Positions 18,388 to 26,580 of a DNA stretch of 59,739 nt are shown here, in pieces (position 1 is the first letter of the stretch; each line of letters begins with the position of its first letter). Origin of the DNA: JADGQM01 sp964441945 (lineage in GTDB: Bacteria > Desulfobacterota > Syntrophobacteria > Syntrophobacterales > Syntrophobacteraceae); contig CAYTWB010000015.1 in assembly GCA_964441945.1 (NCBI GenBank), positions 1 through 59,739 of the forward strand, read 5' to 3'. The notes below the pieces were generated by a model that worked only from the letters and a program-made list of their open reading frames with translations, did no database searches and had not been told where the DNA came from. The translations under genes and the position numbers were made by a program.

Positions 18388-19362
18388 TCAGGTGAAAAGC
18401 AGTACGAATTGCTCGAAAAGCTCCTCGTGAAAGTGGCTGATCATCTCTTCCTTCATCAACTTCAGGGCACCGAAGGTCGACAGTTTTTGCCTGTAGGGAC
18501 GATCTGAAGTGAGAGCATCAAAGACATCGGCAATCGAGCAGATCCTTCCGTACAGATGGATTTCCTCTCCTGAAAGCCCATATGGGTATCCCCTGCCGTC
18601 AAACCTTTCGTGGTGCTGCATAACAATCTTCTTGCACTCATGGCTCAACTGATCCGCCTTGCGCAGGATCGTGTATCCAAGCCCAGGGTGCTTGCGCATC
18701 TGCTCCATCTCGGTCTCGGTCAGTATCCCGGGCTTCTTGATGATTGCCGCATCGATATGCACCTTTCCGAGATCATGCAGAAAGAAGCCGGAACCCAACT
18801 CATGCATGTCATGAGCCGTTGATCTCCTGAAAAGGACCTTTGACAATGAAACACCCAGAAAACCGACGTTGACGGAATGAGTGTATGTACAATAATCGTG
18901 TGAAGTGATGCTCAGCAGGTATTTGGACATTTCCTCATGAGAGAGAATTAGATCAACGATCTCCGAGATACCTTTTTTTGTTTGTTTGATATTGTCGGCA
19001 GTTGGACTGTTAAACAGATTGCTGATCATCGATACAGAATGCTTTTGAATTGCCTTCGCTTTCTGTTGAGCTGTCAATTTTGAATTATGGATTGTGTCGA
19101 TTAGTTCTTCGGGGACAACACTTCTTGATACTGGTTTGGCTGGCTGATGTGATGGAATATTCGGTGTACGCTTATTTTCATTAACAATACTTTTTTCAAT
19201 ATCAACTATGACTTCGACAATACCACTATCACATATCTTTTGTATCTGATCTTCAGATTTTATTATAAACTCACTCTTAGCAAATGGATGTTTATACCAT
19301 GCTACAGGCAATACAACATACATTCCCACTTTTATATTATCAACTGCAATGGTCTTGCGCAT
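18388..19362 (-). CDS. HD-GYP domain cyclic-di-GMP phosphodiesterase
   Basis: A 324-residue cytoplasmic protein. The N-terminal 120 residues resemble the DUF3391 domain often found before HD-GYP (VDNIKVGMYVVLP). The C-terminal half is an HD-GYP domain with HDLGK at about 196, HHERFDGRGYP at about 250-260 and the signature IADVFDALTSDRPYR. It should degrade cyclic di-GMP. It lies directly upstream of the yfa-like genes on the same strand, suggesting co-expression. The DNA for the first third (about 18950-19362) is conspicuously AT-rich compared with the rest and with the next genes. Confidence 0.88.
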   Translation of the reverse strand: MRKTIAVDNIKVGMYVVLPVAWYKHPFAKSEFIIKSEDQIQKICDSGIVEVIVDIEKSIVNENKRTPNIPSHQPAKPVSRSVVPEELIDTIHNSKLTAQQKAKAIQKHSVSMISNLFNSPTADNIKQTKKGISEIVDLILSHEEMSKYLLSITSHDYCTYTHSVNVGFLGVSLSKVLFRRSTAHDMHELGSGFFLHDLGKVHIDAAIIKKPGILTETEMEQMRKHPGLGYTILRKADQLSHECKKIVMQHHERFDGRGYPYGLSGEEIHLYGRICSIADVFDALTSDRPYRQKLSTFGALKLMKEEMISHFHEELFEQFVLLFT

Positions 19363-19477
19363 ACACTACCTTCTCATATTGATCCAGAACGTAGTTGCTG
19401 ATTCACTCTTCCATTTGGTTGGAATTCTGTTCTTGCGGGATCTGTTCCAACCTCCGGCATTAGCCGGGCCCGGACCT

Positions 19478-19634
19478 CAATGTTGTTGAATTAAGGTAAA
19501 GGATCTCCCTGTTGAAGCCCTGTGCGTCATTCCGGCGAAAGCCGGAATCCAGTGATTGCAATATCTTCTGGACCCCGGCTTTCGCCGGGGTGACGGCGCT
19601 GCGCAGGGAAGTCCCGCTTAATTCAACAGCATTG
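19478..19634. mobile_element. MITE-like element with 18-bp inverted ends and 11-bp flanking direct repeats
   Basis: CAATGTTGTTGAATTAAG (19478-19495) is inverted at 19617-19634 with one mismatch. Outside both ends lies the same sequence GGCCCGGACCT (19467-19477 and 19635-19645), as expected of a target duplication. Inside is the palindromic core at 19525-19595 (CGTCATTCCGG ... GGTGACG) that also occurs at 25329, 32899 and 52155. It carries no gene and sits between the HD-GYP and histidine kinase genes. The remaining bases of 19363-19776 show no gene. Confidence 0.75.
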
Positions 19635-19776
19635 GGCCCGGACCTGCCCAGGCATGAGCAAATTGAGAGCCTGTTGCCGGAACTACTCCAAAGGCAACAA
19701 CCCCTATCCACCCAACTGTGCGATCCTGGATTCTCCTTATTCTTCTTTTGATATCGGCCCTTCCAACACTGATCAT

Positions 19777-22700
19777 CTAATTGTCTTCTGTATTCAAGAC
19801 CTTGCGGACCAGTTCACCGAGACCTCTCAAGCTGACCGGCTTCCTCATCAACTCGGTGATTCCGATTTCCTTTATTGATTCCATGCTAATCCTTTCATTG
19901 AAGCCGGTACAGAGGATAATGGGAAGATCGGGCCGGATTTGCCTGATCTCCCGCGCAAGATCAGCCCCTGTCATTTTTGGCATGGTATAGTCCGTAACCA
20001 CCAGGTCAAATCGCCCTGTTCGCTGGAGGAACAGAGACAGTGCTTCGGTGCCGTTCGTTGCCGCAGTCACGTTATATTCCAGATGTTCGAGCATTTGCCT
20101 GACCGCATCGACCAGTGCCTGCTCATCATCGACCACCAATATGCTCTCACTTCCGGTGGGTATCTCTTCGGAGGGTTTGCTTTGAACTGATTCCTGTCTT
20201 TCCAGCTTTGGCAGATAGACTTGAAAGGCCGTTCCCTTCCCGGGTTCGCTGTCGACCGTGACCGCTCCCCCTTGACCCTTCACAATCCCATGAACGATAG
20301 CCAGTCCCAGACCGGTCCCTTCCCCCGCTCCCTTGGTCGTGAAATAGGGGTCGAAGATGCGGTCGATGATACTCGGATGCATCCCGTGCCCGGTATCCTC
20401 GACCGTAATTTTGAGATATCCTCCCGGACCGAGCTCCAGCGGTTTGTCGGCGTCCAGGGAGTTGAAATGCACGGAGGAAAGATCCATCCGCAGGACCCCA
20501 CCGTTTTCACGCATGGCGTGGGCTGCGTTTGTGGCTAGATTCATCAGCACCTGGTGGATTTGAGTCGGATCAGCCAGAACCAGATCATCCCCTTCCGACA
20601 GATCGATTCTCTGGCGGATTTCGATCACAGTCGGCAGGGAAGCTCTCAGAAGCTTGATGGTCTCTTTGACTATCGGGGTGACTTGCAGCGGTTTCCTTTC
20701 CTGGTCTGTTTTTCGACTAATGGTGAGGATCTGTTTTACAAGGTCCCTGGCTCGATGAGTCGCTTTCAGCACCTGATCGATGTTCATTTTCAGATTGCTG
20801 TTCTCAGCGGCTTCGAGTCCGACGATCTCTGCGTACCCCATGATGATCCCGAGTATGTTGTTGAAGTCATGGGCAATGCCGCCGGCAAGAGTGCCGATCG
20901 CCTCCAGCTTCTGGACCTGTGCAAGTCGGGCTTCAAGCTTTCTCTGTTCCTCCTGCGCTTTCCTCCGTTCGGTTATGTCATGGCCCTGAGCGATCGTCGC
21001 AACGACCGTCTTTCCATCCGCCCCATACAGGGTCGCCGAGTTCCAGAGCAAGACGCGGACACTTCCACCCACATGTTGGATGGGGACCTCAACGGTTTCC
21101 AATGGCTCTCCGACAGATGTGTGCCGAAAGTATGCAAGCGACTCCGCCAGCTTCTCCGGAGGGAACAGGAAATCCAGCCCCAGCCCCAGGACTTTACTGG
21201 AGCTCCGACCTGTCAACCGTTCGAAAGCCCGGTTAAAGAGCGTGATCCTAAACTGGGAATCCCAAACGATTATTGGAGAACTGGCATGGTCGAGCAGATT
21301 CTCCAGGAAGTCTCGTGTCTCCCGCAGTCTCTCTTCAACCTGTTTGCGGTCGGTGTTGTCCCGGATGCACTCAATGGCAGCCACGGGCTCACCTTTCGCA
21401 TCCCGCAGAACCGTGGCGGTCCCCGAAAGATGCGCCTCCCCCCGGGGAAGATTCGATACGAAAGCCTCGCCGACAAGAATATCCCCCTTCCAGGAAATCC
21501 CGGTGTATTTCCCTTCGAATTCCGGTCGAGGCTGCAAGGCGAGATCAATCAGGATGGGCCTCCGTTCGCCGAAGAAGGGAATCGCGTATTCGAAATCGCC
21601 CTTGCCGATGATGGCTTCCGACTGTACCCCTGTGAGATCCTCCATGGCCCGGTTCCAGGCTACGACCTTACCCTCTTTGTCGATCACCAAGGCGGCGTCG
21701 GGGAGGAACTCGACGATCTGGGAAAGCCGATGCTCCGAATTCCGAAGGGCCTCCTCCGCCTGTTTGTGTTCGGTGATGTCATATCCTATGTTTATTACCA
21801 TTCCGTCCGGGAGCTGGAAGTTCGCCCACAAAGCCGTCAGTTCTTTTCCGGCTTTGGTTATGGGATGCCATTCCCTGAAAACCTTTTCCGGCCTGGTGGT
21901 GACCGTATCCAATACTTCTCTGCGCACATCCGGATCGGGATAGAACAATGCAAGAGGATCATCATGGGAATTGATCTCATCGATTGTCCAACCGAAAACC
22001 TTCTCGCACTCCCTGTTCCATAATATACATCGGCCGTCTTTATCGAATCCGTCAATCAAAACGGGGGCGTTTTCGTAGAGTGTTCTGAACCTCTCCTCGC
22101 TCTCCCGCAATGCATCCTCTGCTTGCTTGCGCTCGGTGATGTCCAGAATAGTCGCTATAGCTGCCGGTCTTCCTTTGTGAAGGCTTGCAGATCCGTGAAC
22201 CTCCACGTGGAATATCTCTCCGTCTTTTTTTACCCCTCTGAATGTGTACTGAACGAAATCGCCTCTGCCCGATGTTCGCTTTTCGACCTGTTCCTCGACC
22301 TTGGCCAGGTCCTCCGCATAGACCAACTTCTTGAATGGCATGTCATTCAGACATTCCTCAACAGTGTAGCCGAACATTTGAGCGAACTTGGGATTTGCGT
22401 ATTTGAAGACCCCGTCCTGTATGAGATAGACGCCCACAAGCGCATTCTCTGCAAAGCTCTTGAACTTGTTTTCAGATTCAAAGAGCTCCTTCTCCACACG
22501 TTTGCGCTCGGTGATATCGCGAATGGTCCCGAAGTATTCTATCTCGCGCCCGTCCGCACTTCGCCGCAACCCGGTGGTGATGAGGGTGTCGATGACCACG
22601 CCATCCCTCCGTCTCAGCAGGACAGGGTGTTCCTTGACATAGCCTTGTCTTTCAATAAGGGCCGTTAATGCGGTGCGTTCATCCGGGTTGACATACAAAT

Positions 22701-22974
22701 CCGAGACTGGGACTTGAAGCAGTTCCTCCCGGCTTTCATAGCCGAACATTTCCATGGCGGCATCGTTGAAATCGATCCATTTCCCTGCCTTGGATGTGAT
22801 GAAGACGCAGTCTCGGGATGTGGCGAAGAACTCACGGTACCGCCTCTCGCTCTCCCGAAGCGCCTCCTCCGCACGCTTGCTCTCCTCCTTGGTCTCCTCT
22901 GATTCAGCAAGCCGCTGACACAGTTCATGCAATTCGACTATGAGCTGCTCTTTCGTTTTATCTTTCTCTCTCAT
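19777..22974 (-). CDS. Five-PAS hybrid sensor histidine kinase with C-terminal receiver
   Basis: A 1065-residue soluble protein without membrane segments. After a short coiled coil there are five PAS domains (about 47-160, 165-285, 290-405, 410-540, 545-665), most ending in the DITERK.. signature. A dimerisation domain follows with phosphoacceptor His703 in GGIAHDFNN, then an ATPase domain (NLATNAAHA, DTGHGM, GTGLGLAIVHGIV), and a receiver from about 944 with DDE and acceptor Asp in VVTDYTMPKM. It would sense cytoplasmic signals and pass phosphate to its own receiver. No output regulator is adjacent, so its target is unknown. Confidence 0.92.
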   Translation of the reverse strand: MREKDKTKEQLIVELHELCQRLAESEETKEESKRAEEALRESERRYREFFATSRDCVFITSKAGKWIDFNDAAMEMFGYESREELLQVPVSDLYVNPDERTALTALIERQGYVKEHPVLLRRRDGVVIDTLITTGLRRSADGREIEYFGTIRDITERKRVEKELFESENKFKSFAENALVGVYLIQDGVFKYANPKFAQMFGYTVEECLNDMPFKKLVYAEDLAKVEEQVEKRTSGRGDFVQYTFRGVKKDGEIFHVEVHGSASLHKGRPAAIATILDITERKQAEDALRESEERFRTLYENAPVLIDGFDKDGRCILWNRECEKVFGWTIDEINSHDDPLALFYPDPDVRREVLDTVTTRPEKVFREWHPITKAGKELTALWANFQLPDGMVINIGYDITEHKQAEEALRNSEHRLSQIVEFLPDAALVIDKEGKVVAWNRAMEDLTGVQSEAIIGKGDFEYAIPFFGERRPILIDLALQPRPEFEGKYTGISWKGDILVGEAFVSNLPRGEAHLSGTATVLRDAKGEPVAAIECIRDNTDRKQVEERLRETRDFLENLLDHASSPIIVWDSQFRITLFNRAFERLTGRSSSKVLGLGLDFLFPPEKLAESLAYFRHTSVGEPLETVEVPIQHVGGSVRVLLWNSATLYGADGKTVVATIAQGHDITERRKAQEEQRKLEARLAQVQKLEAIGTLAGGIAHDFNNILGIIMGYAEIVGLEAAENSNLKMNIDQVLKATHRARDLVKQILTISRKTDQERKPLQVTPIVKETIKLLRASLPTVIEIRQRIDLSEGDDLVLADPTQIHQVLMNLATNAAHAMRENGGVLRMDLSSVHFNSLDADKPLELGPGGYLKITVEDTGHGMHPSIIDRIFDPYFTTKGAGEGTGLGLAIVHGIVKGQGGAVTVDSEPGKGTAFQVYLPKLERQESVQSKPSEEIPTGSESILVVDDEQALVDAVRQMLEHLEYNVTAATNGTEALSLFLQRTGRFDLVVTDYTMPKMTGADLAREIRQIRPDLPIILCTGFNERISMESIKEIGITELMRKPVSLRGLGELVRKVLNTEDN

Positions 22975-23391
22975 TTCGAGTTTCCTGAAATGGGTGTGGT
23001 GATATCGCCGATCTGGGTTAAGATCCTCGGGAATGTCGTGGTGCGCATATCCCGAATTTTTGCCTCTTCAGGGCAGGTATCGTAGCATTTCTGTTTGGCA
23101 ACCCTGAGAGCGACCGCCCTCCACATACCCCATAGGCCATCTCTTACCATGGTTGTTGATTCCATAGCCCTTCAATCTCTTTTCCTTGAACCACCATGCC
23201 CCGGAGGCCAAAGCAATAAACCATCAATTAGCGCAAACAGCGCGGGTGCGCACCCATACTGCGTGAACGGTGAGAGAATATGCGATGAAATGATAGGAAA
23301 TCGCTTACTGAGGCATAGTGCATAGCATTCAGCGTCGATGCCGTCAAGATCTTGCCGCCAATCCGTGCTGACGCATGAATCACGAACTTTA
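22975..23391. other. Intergenic region before the TetR promoter
   Basis: About 420 bases between the divergent histidine kinase and TetR genes. I see no ORF with a ribosome site or recognisable protein. The only structure noticed is a perfect 12-base palindrome GGGTGCGCACCC at 23244-23255. Confidence 0.5.
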
Positions 23392-23436
23392 TTGACACTG
23401 GGAAGATTTTTCATATAATGACCGGGTGGTCATTAT
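23392..23436 (+). promoter_or_regulatory. Perfect sigma70 promoter overlapped by a TetR-type operator
   Basis: TTGACA (23392-23397) and TATAAT (23414-23419), both perfect consensus, are separated by 16 bases. A perfect inverted repeat, ATAATGACC (23415-23423) and GGTCATTAT (23428-23436) around GGGT, covers most of the -10 and the likely start site. The GACC..GGTC core is of the kind bound by TetR regulators. It lies 18 bases before the TetR gene, so autorepression is the obvious reading, and the downstream mqn genes may share the control. Confidence 0.85.
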
Positions 23437-23454
23437 GCTCAACAAGGGGGATTC

Positions 23455-24105
23455 ATGCTTCCTCGCGAGACTTTCAAGAACCTTGAAAACGACAAGCAGC
23501 AAAGGATCCTGGAAACTGCCGTGGAGGAGTTCGCCAGCCAGGGGTTTCGGCAGGCCAGTATCAACCGGATGGTTCAGAAACTGGGAATTGCCAAGGGGTC
23601 CATCTTTCAGTATTTCGGGACCAAGGAAGGACTCTTTCATGTCGTCTTCGATCATGCCGTCGAACTTGTGAGGCTTTCTCTTCGCCAGGTCAAGCAGGAC
23701 ACCGCGGAAACCGATTTTTTCGAACGCATCCGGCGGAGCCTCATTGCCGGAATTCGATTCATTGACCAGCATCCCAAGATTTACCGGATCTATCTGAAAA
23801 TGGTTTTTCAGGAGGATTTTCCTCTGCGAGCCGAGTTCCTGCAACAGGTCCATCTCTTCTCGGCGGAATACCTGCGCCCCCTGGTGGAGTCGGGCATTTC
23901 CAGAGGGGACCTGCGGCCGGACATCGATATCGATACGGCTGTCTTCTTTCTGGATGCACTCATGGACCGCTTTCTCCAGGCCTATTGCGTCTCTTTTCTC
24001 GATGCGGGCTCGGGACTCTATCAGGCTCCCGAGACGGAAATGGAGCAGCGGGTCGAGGAATTCGTCCAGCTCATCAGGAAGGGAATGGGAACCGATGTGA
24101 AGTGA
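23455..24105 (+). CDS. TetR family transcriptional regulator
   Basis: A 216-residue TetR/AcrR protein. The N-terminal helix-turn-helix is clear (ILETAVEEFASQGFRQASINRMVQKLGI, then AKGSIFQYFGTKEGLF). The remaining helices form a ligand-binding and dimer domain that I cannot assign to a ligand. The start ATG 23455 has AAGGGGG upstream. A palindromic operator overlaps its promoter, so it probably represses itself. mqnE follows 68 bases later in the same direction, making the menaquinone genes candidates for its regulon. Confidence 0.9.
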   Translation: MLPRETFKNLENDKQQRILETAVEEFASQGFRQASINRMVQKLGIAKGSIFQYFGTKEGLFHVVFDHAVELVRLSLRQVKQDTAETDFFERIRRSLIAGIRFIDQHPKIYRIYLKMVFQEDFPLRAEFLQQVHLFSAEYLRPLVESGISRGDLRPDIDIDTAVFFLDALMDRFLQAYCVSFLDAGSGLYQAPETEMEQRVEEFVQLIRKGMGTDVK

Positions 24106-24173
24106 AACAGGGGTTCCCTTAGAGAGAAACACTGCCCTGCGGTTGGGCATAGGGGTTGGAGCAATACGCCACA

Positions 24174-25268
24174 ATGTTTGATCATGGATTTTACCAGAGT
24201 CTTGGTTTGGGAGATGTTCATCGAAAAGTGCAGTCAGGCCGGCGCCTGGACATGGAAGACGGCCTCAGGCTTTTTGCCGGCCGCAATATTCTTGCGGTCG
24301 GGGCTTTGGCTCATGAAGTCAGGACACGCCTCCACGGAAGAGCCGCCTACTATGTCGTGAATCAACACATCAACTATTCGAACGTCTGTGTCAACGGGTG
24401 TCGCTTCTGTGCCTTCGGTAAGGAACAGGGTGATGCCCTGGCTTTTGAGCTCTCAGTGGAAGAGATCCTCGGCAAGATAAGGGAACGGCGGAATGGCCCA
24501 ATTTCCGAGGTTCATATTGTCGGCGGCTGCCACCCAGATTTGCCTTTGTCCTATTACGAAAGCATTTTGAGAGCCATCAAGGCCCTACGCTCATCTGTCC
24601 TGATCAAGGCCTTTACGGCAGTCGAAATCGGCCACTTTGCCCAGAGGGAAGGAATCAGCACACGCGACGTTTTGCTGCGGTTGAAGTCGGCGGGCCTGGA
24701 CTTGCTGCCGGGCGGCGGCGCGGAGATCTTCAGTCCCCGCGTCCGAACCATGTTGTGTCCCCAAAAGGCCACAGGCAACGAATGGCTGAACATCGTTCGG
24801 GAAGCCCATCAAGTGGGGATCAAGACCAACGCAACCATGCTCTACGGGCATGTCGAAACCATCGAAGAACGTCTGGAGCACCTCCTGGCCCTGCGCGAGC
24901 TTCAGGACGAGACCGGCGGGTTCTTGTGTTTCATCCCGCTCCCTTTCCAGACTGCGAACAGTAGCCTGACGGGGATCGAGCCGACTACCGGCATGGCTGA
25001 CCTGAAGACCCTCGCTGTGAGCCGCCTGATGTTGGATAACTTCCCTCATATCAAGGCTTACTGGATTATGTTGACCGTGAAGCTTGCTCAGGTGGCCTTG
25101 TATTTTGGAGCCGACGACTTTGACGGCACCGTGATCGAAGAAAAGATCGGCCACATGGCGGGGGCTCAGTCCGAACAGGCGCTGACCCGTTCGGAACTGG
25201 AACGGATTATCCGCGAGGGAGGGTTTGAACCCGTTGAACGCAACTCGTTTTTTGAAAGCGTCCGGTAG
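24174..25268 (+). CDS. mqnE: Aminofutalosine synthase MqnE
   Basis: A radical SAM enzyme of about 364 residues with the cluster motif CVNGCRFC (Cx3Cx2C) in YSNVCVNGCRFCAF. It joins the MqnA product to the adenosyl group of SAM to give 6-amino-6-deoxyfutalosine in menaquinone biosynthesis. The segments EVHIVGGCHPDLP and KAFTAVEI distinguish MqnE from MqnC. I use ATG 24174, with GGAG 12 bases upstream; TTG 24156 in the same frame is the alternative. It opens a cluster with mqnC and mqnA. The 226 bases to mqnC contain a palindromic repeat. Confidence 0.9.
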   Translation: MFDHGFYQSLGLGDVHRKVQSGRRLDMEDGLRLFAGRNILAVGALAHEVRTRLHGRAAYYVVNQHINYSNVCVNGCRFCAFGKEQGDALAFELSVEEILGKIRERRNGPISEVHIVGGCHPDLPLSYYESILRAIKALRSSVLIKAFTAVEIGHFAQREGISTRDVLLRLKSAGLDLLPGGGAEIFSPRVRTMLCPQKATGNEWLNIVREAHQVGIKTNATMLYGHVETIEERLEHLLALRELQDETGGFLCFIPLPFQTANSSLTGIEPTTGMADLKTLAVSRLMLDNFPHIKAYWIMLTVKLAQVALYFGADDFDGTVIEEKIGHMAGAQSEQALTRSELERIIREGGFEPVERNSFFESVR

Positions 25269-25296
25269 GACCCGGAGCGCACCGTACTTGTCAGAA

Positions 25297-25422
25297 GCCG
25301 TCTGAAAATTGGCTCACTGTGCCCACAACGTTATGCCGGTGAAAACCGGCATCCAGGAATTACGCGGTTTTCTGGATACCGGCCTTCGCCGGTATGACGT
25401 ATGCGGGTATTTTTCAGACGGC
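25297..25422. repeat. Palindromic intergenic repeat with GCCGTCTGAAAA inverted ends
   Basis: GCCGTCTGAAAA (25297-25308) is perfectly inverted at 25411-25422. Between them at 25329-25399 is the 71-base palindromic core also found at 19525, 32899 and 52155 (CGTTATGCCGG ... CCGGTATGACG). The element lies inside the mqn gene cluster, between mqnE and mqnC, and may form hairpins in their common transcript. No target duplication is obvious. Confidence 0.7.
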
Positions 25423-25494
25423 CTCTCAGGAGAGCGATCCCAATGGTTTTGCTCCATGAATTGTAAAGCGTAACCCCGTACAGGTCCTAAGGCA

Positions 25495-26580
25495 TTGGAA
25501 ACCATTATCGACAAGATCCGTCAGCAATTGCGCATCAGTATTGAAGAAGCCATTGAGCTCTACCGGAACGCGGACTTTCACCAACTTGGCCGACTCGCTC
25601 ATGAGGTGCGTCTCCGAAAACACCCCGAACCGATTGTCAGCTACGTGGTGGACCGGAACATCAATTACTCCAACATCTGCATCTGTGGCTGTCGGTTCTG
25701 TGCCTTCTACCGGCCCCCGGGGCATCCGGAGGCTTACCTCCTTTCAAGGGAGGAGCTGACCGCAAAGATCGAAGAGACTCTGAGCCTTGGGGGGACCCAG
25801 GTCCTCATGCAGGGAGGCCATCATCCGGACCTGCGCCTGGCCTTCTACGAGGATATGTTGCACTTCATCAAGGGCCGCTACCCCATTCACATCCACTCCT
25901 TCTCCCCCCCCGAGATCGTGCATTTTGCGAAACTCGAAAAGATCAGCCCGGCAGGAGTGATTTCTCGACTTAGAGCGGCCGGCCTCGACTCCATCCCGGG
26001 TGGGGGTGCGGAGATACTGGTTGATTCCGTGAGAACGCGTGTCTCTCCCAACAAGTGCTCGGCGGATGAATGGCTGCAGGTTATGGAGGAGGCTCATCGT
26101 CAGGGGCTGCGCACCACAGCCACCATGATGTTCGGCCATGAAGAAGGGCCTCTCCATCGCATCCAACATCTCTTCGCCCTGCGCGACCTGCAGGATCGCA
26201 CCGGCGGCTTTACGGCATTCATCCCTTGGCCCTTTCAACCCGCCAATACGGCAATCCAACGGTCACCGGAAACCCCTGTTGCCTACCTTCGACTCCTGGC
26301 GCTCTCCCGCATTGTCCTGGACAACTTCGACAACGTCCAGGCCTCCTGGGTCACCATGGGTCCCAAAGTGGCCCAGGTTGCACTCCACTTCGGAGCCAAT
26401 GACTTCGGCTCGACCATGATCGAAGAGAATGTCGTGGCTGCAGCCGGTGTTCACTTCCGGTTGACCAGGCAGGAAATCCGCCGCCTGATCCGCGATGCCG
26501 GATTTGAAGCCGGACAAAGAACCATGGCCTATGAATGGGTGGAAGTTGCTGATGGATTCAGTGACGCGACACACAACTAG
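25495..26580 (+). CDS. mqnC: Dehypoxanthine futalosine cyclase MqnC
   Basis: A 361-residue radical SAM enzyme with CICGCRFC in the cluster-binding position. It cyclises dehypoxanthine futalosine to its cyclic form in the futalosine menaquinone pathway. The signature GGTQVLMQGGHHPDL and the start of the HIHSFSPPEI segment are typical of MqnC rather than MqnE. The only usable start is TTG 25495, since no ATG or GTG lies between the upstream stop and the conserved N-terminus. It overlaps the start of the deaminase gene by 29 bases. Confidence 0.92.
   Translation: METIIDKIRQQLRISIEEAIELYRNADFHQLGRLAHEVRLRKHPEPIVSYVVDRNINYSNICICGCRFCAFYRPPGHPEAYLLSREELTAKIEETLSLGGTQVLMQGGHHPDLRLAFYEDMLHFIKGRYPIHIHSFSPPEIVHFAKLEKISPAGVISRLRAAGLDSIPGGGAEILVDSVRTRVSPNKCSADEWLQVMEEAHRQGLRTTATMMFGHEEGPLHRIQHLFALRDLQDRTGGFTAFIPWPFQPANTAIQRSPETPVAYLRLLALSRIVLDNFDNVQASWVTMGPKVAQVALHFGANDFGSTMIEENVVAAAGVHFRLTRQEIRRLIRDAGFEAGQRTMAYEWVEVADGFSDATHN

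Noticed and set aside
17228..18430. Open frame of 400 codons on the plus strand
   Set aside because: Antisense to the YfaP-YfaT fusion gene, which has a signal peptide and domain motifs.
20554..22023. Open frame of 489 codons on the plus strand
   Set aside because: It is antisense to the PAS/histidine kinase gene, whose domains are unmistakable, and its product looks like random coding.
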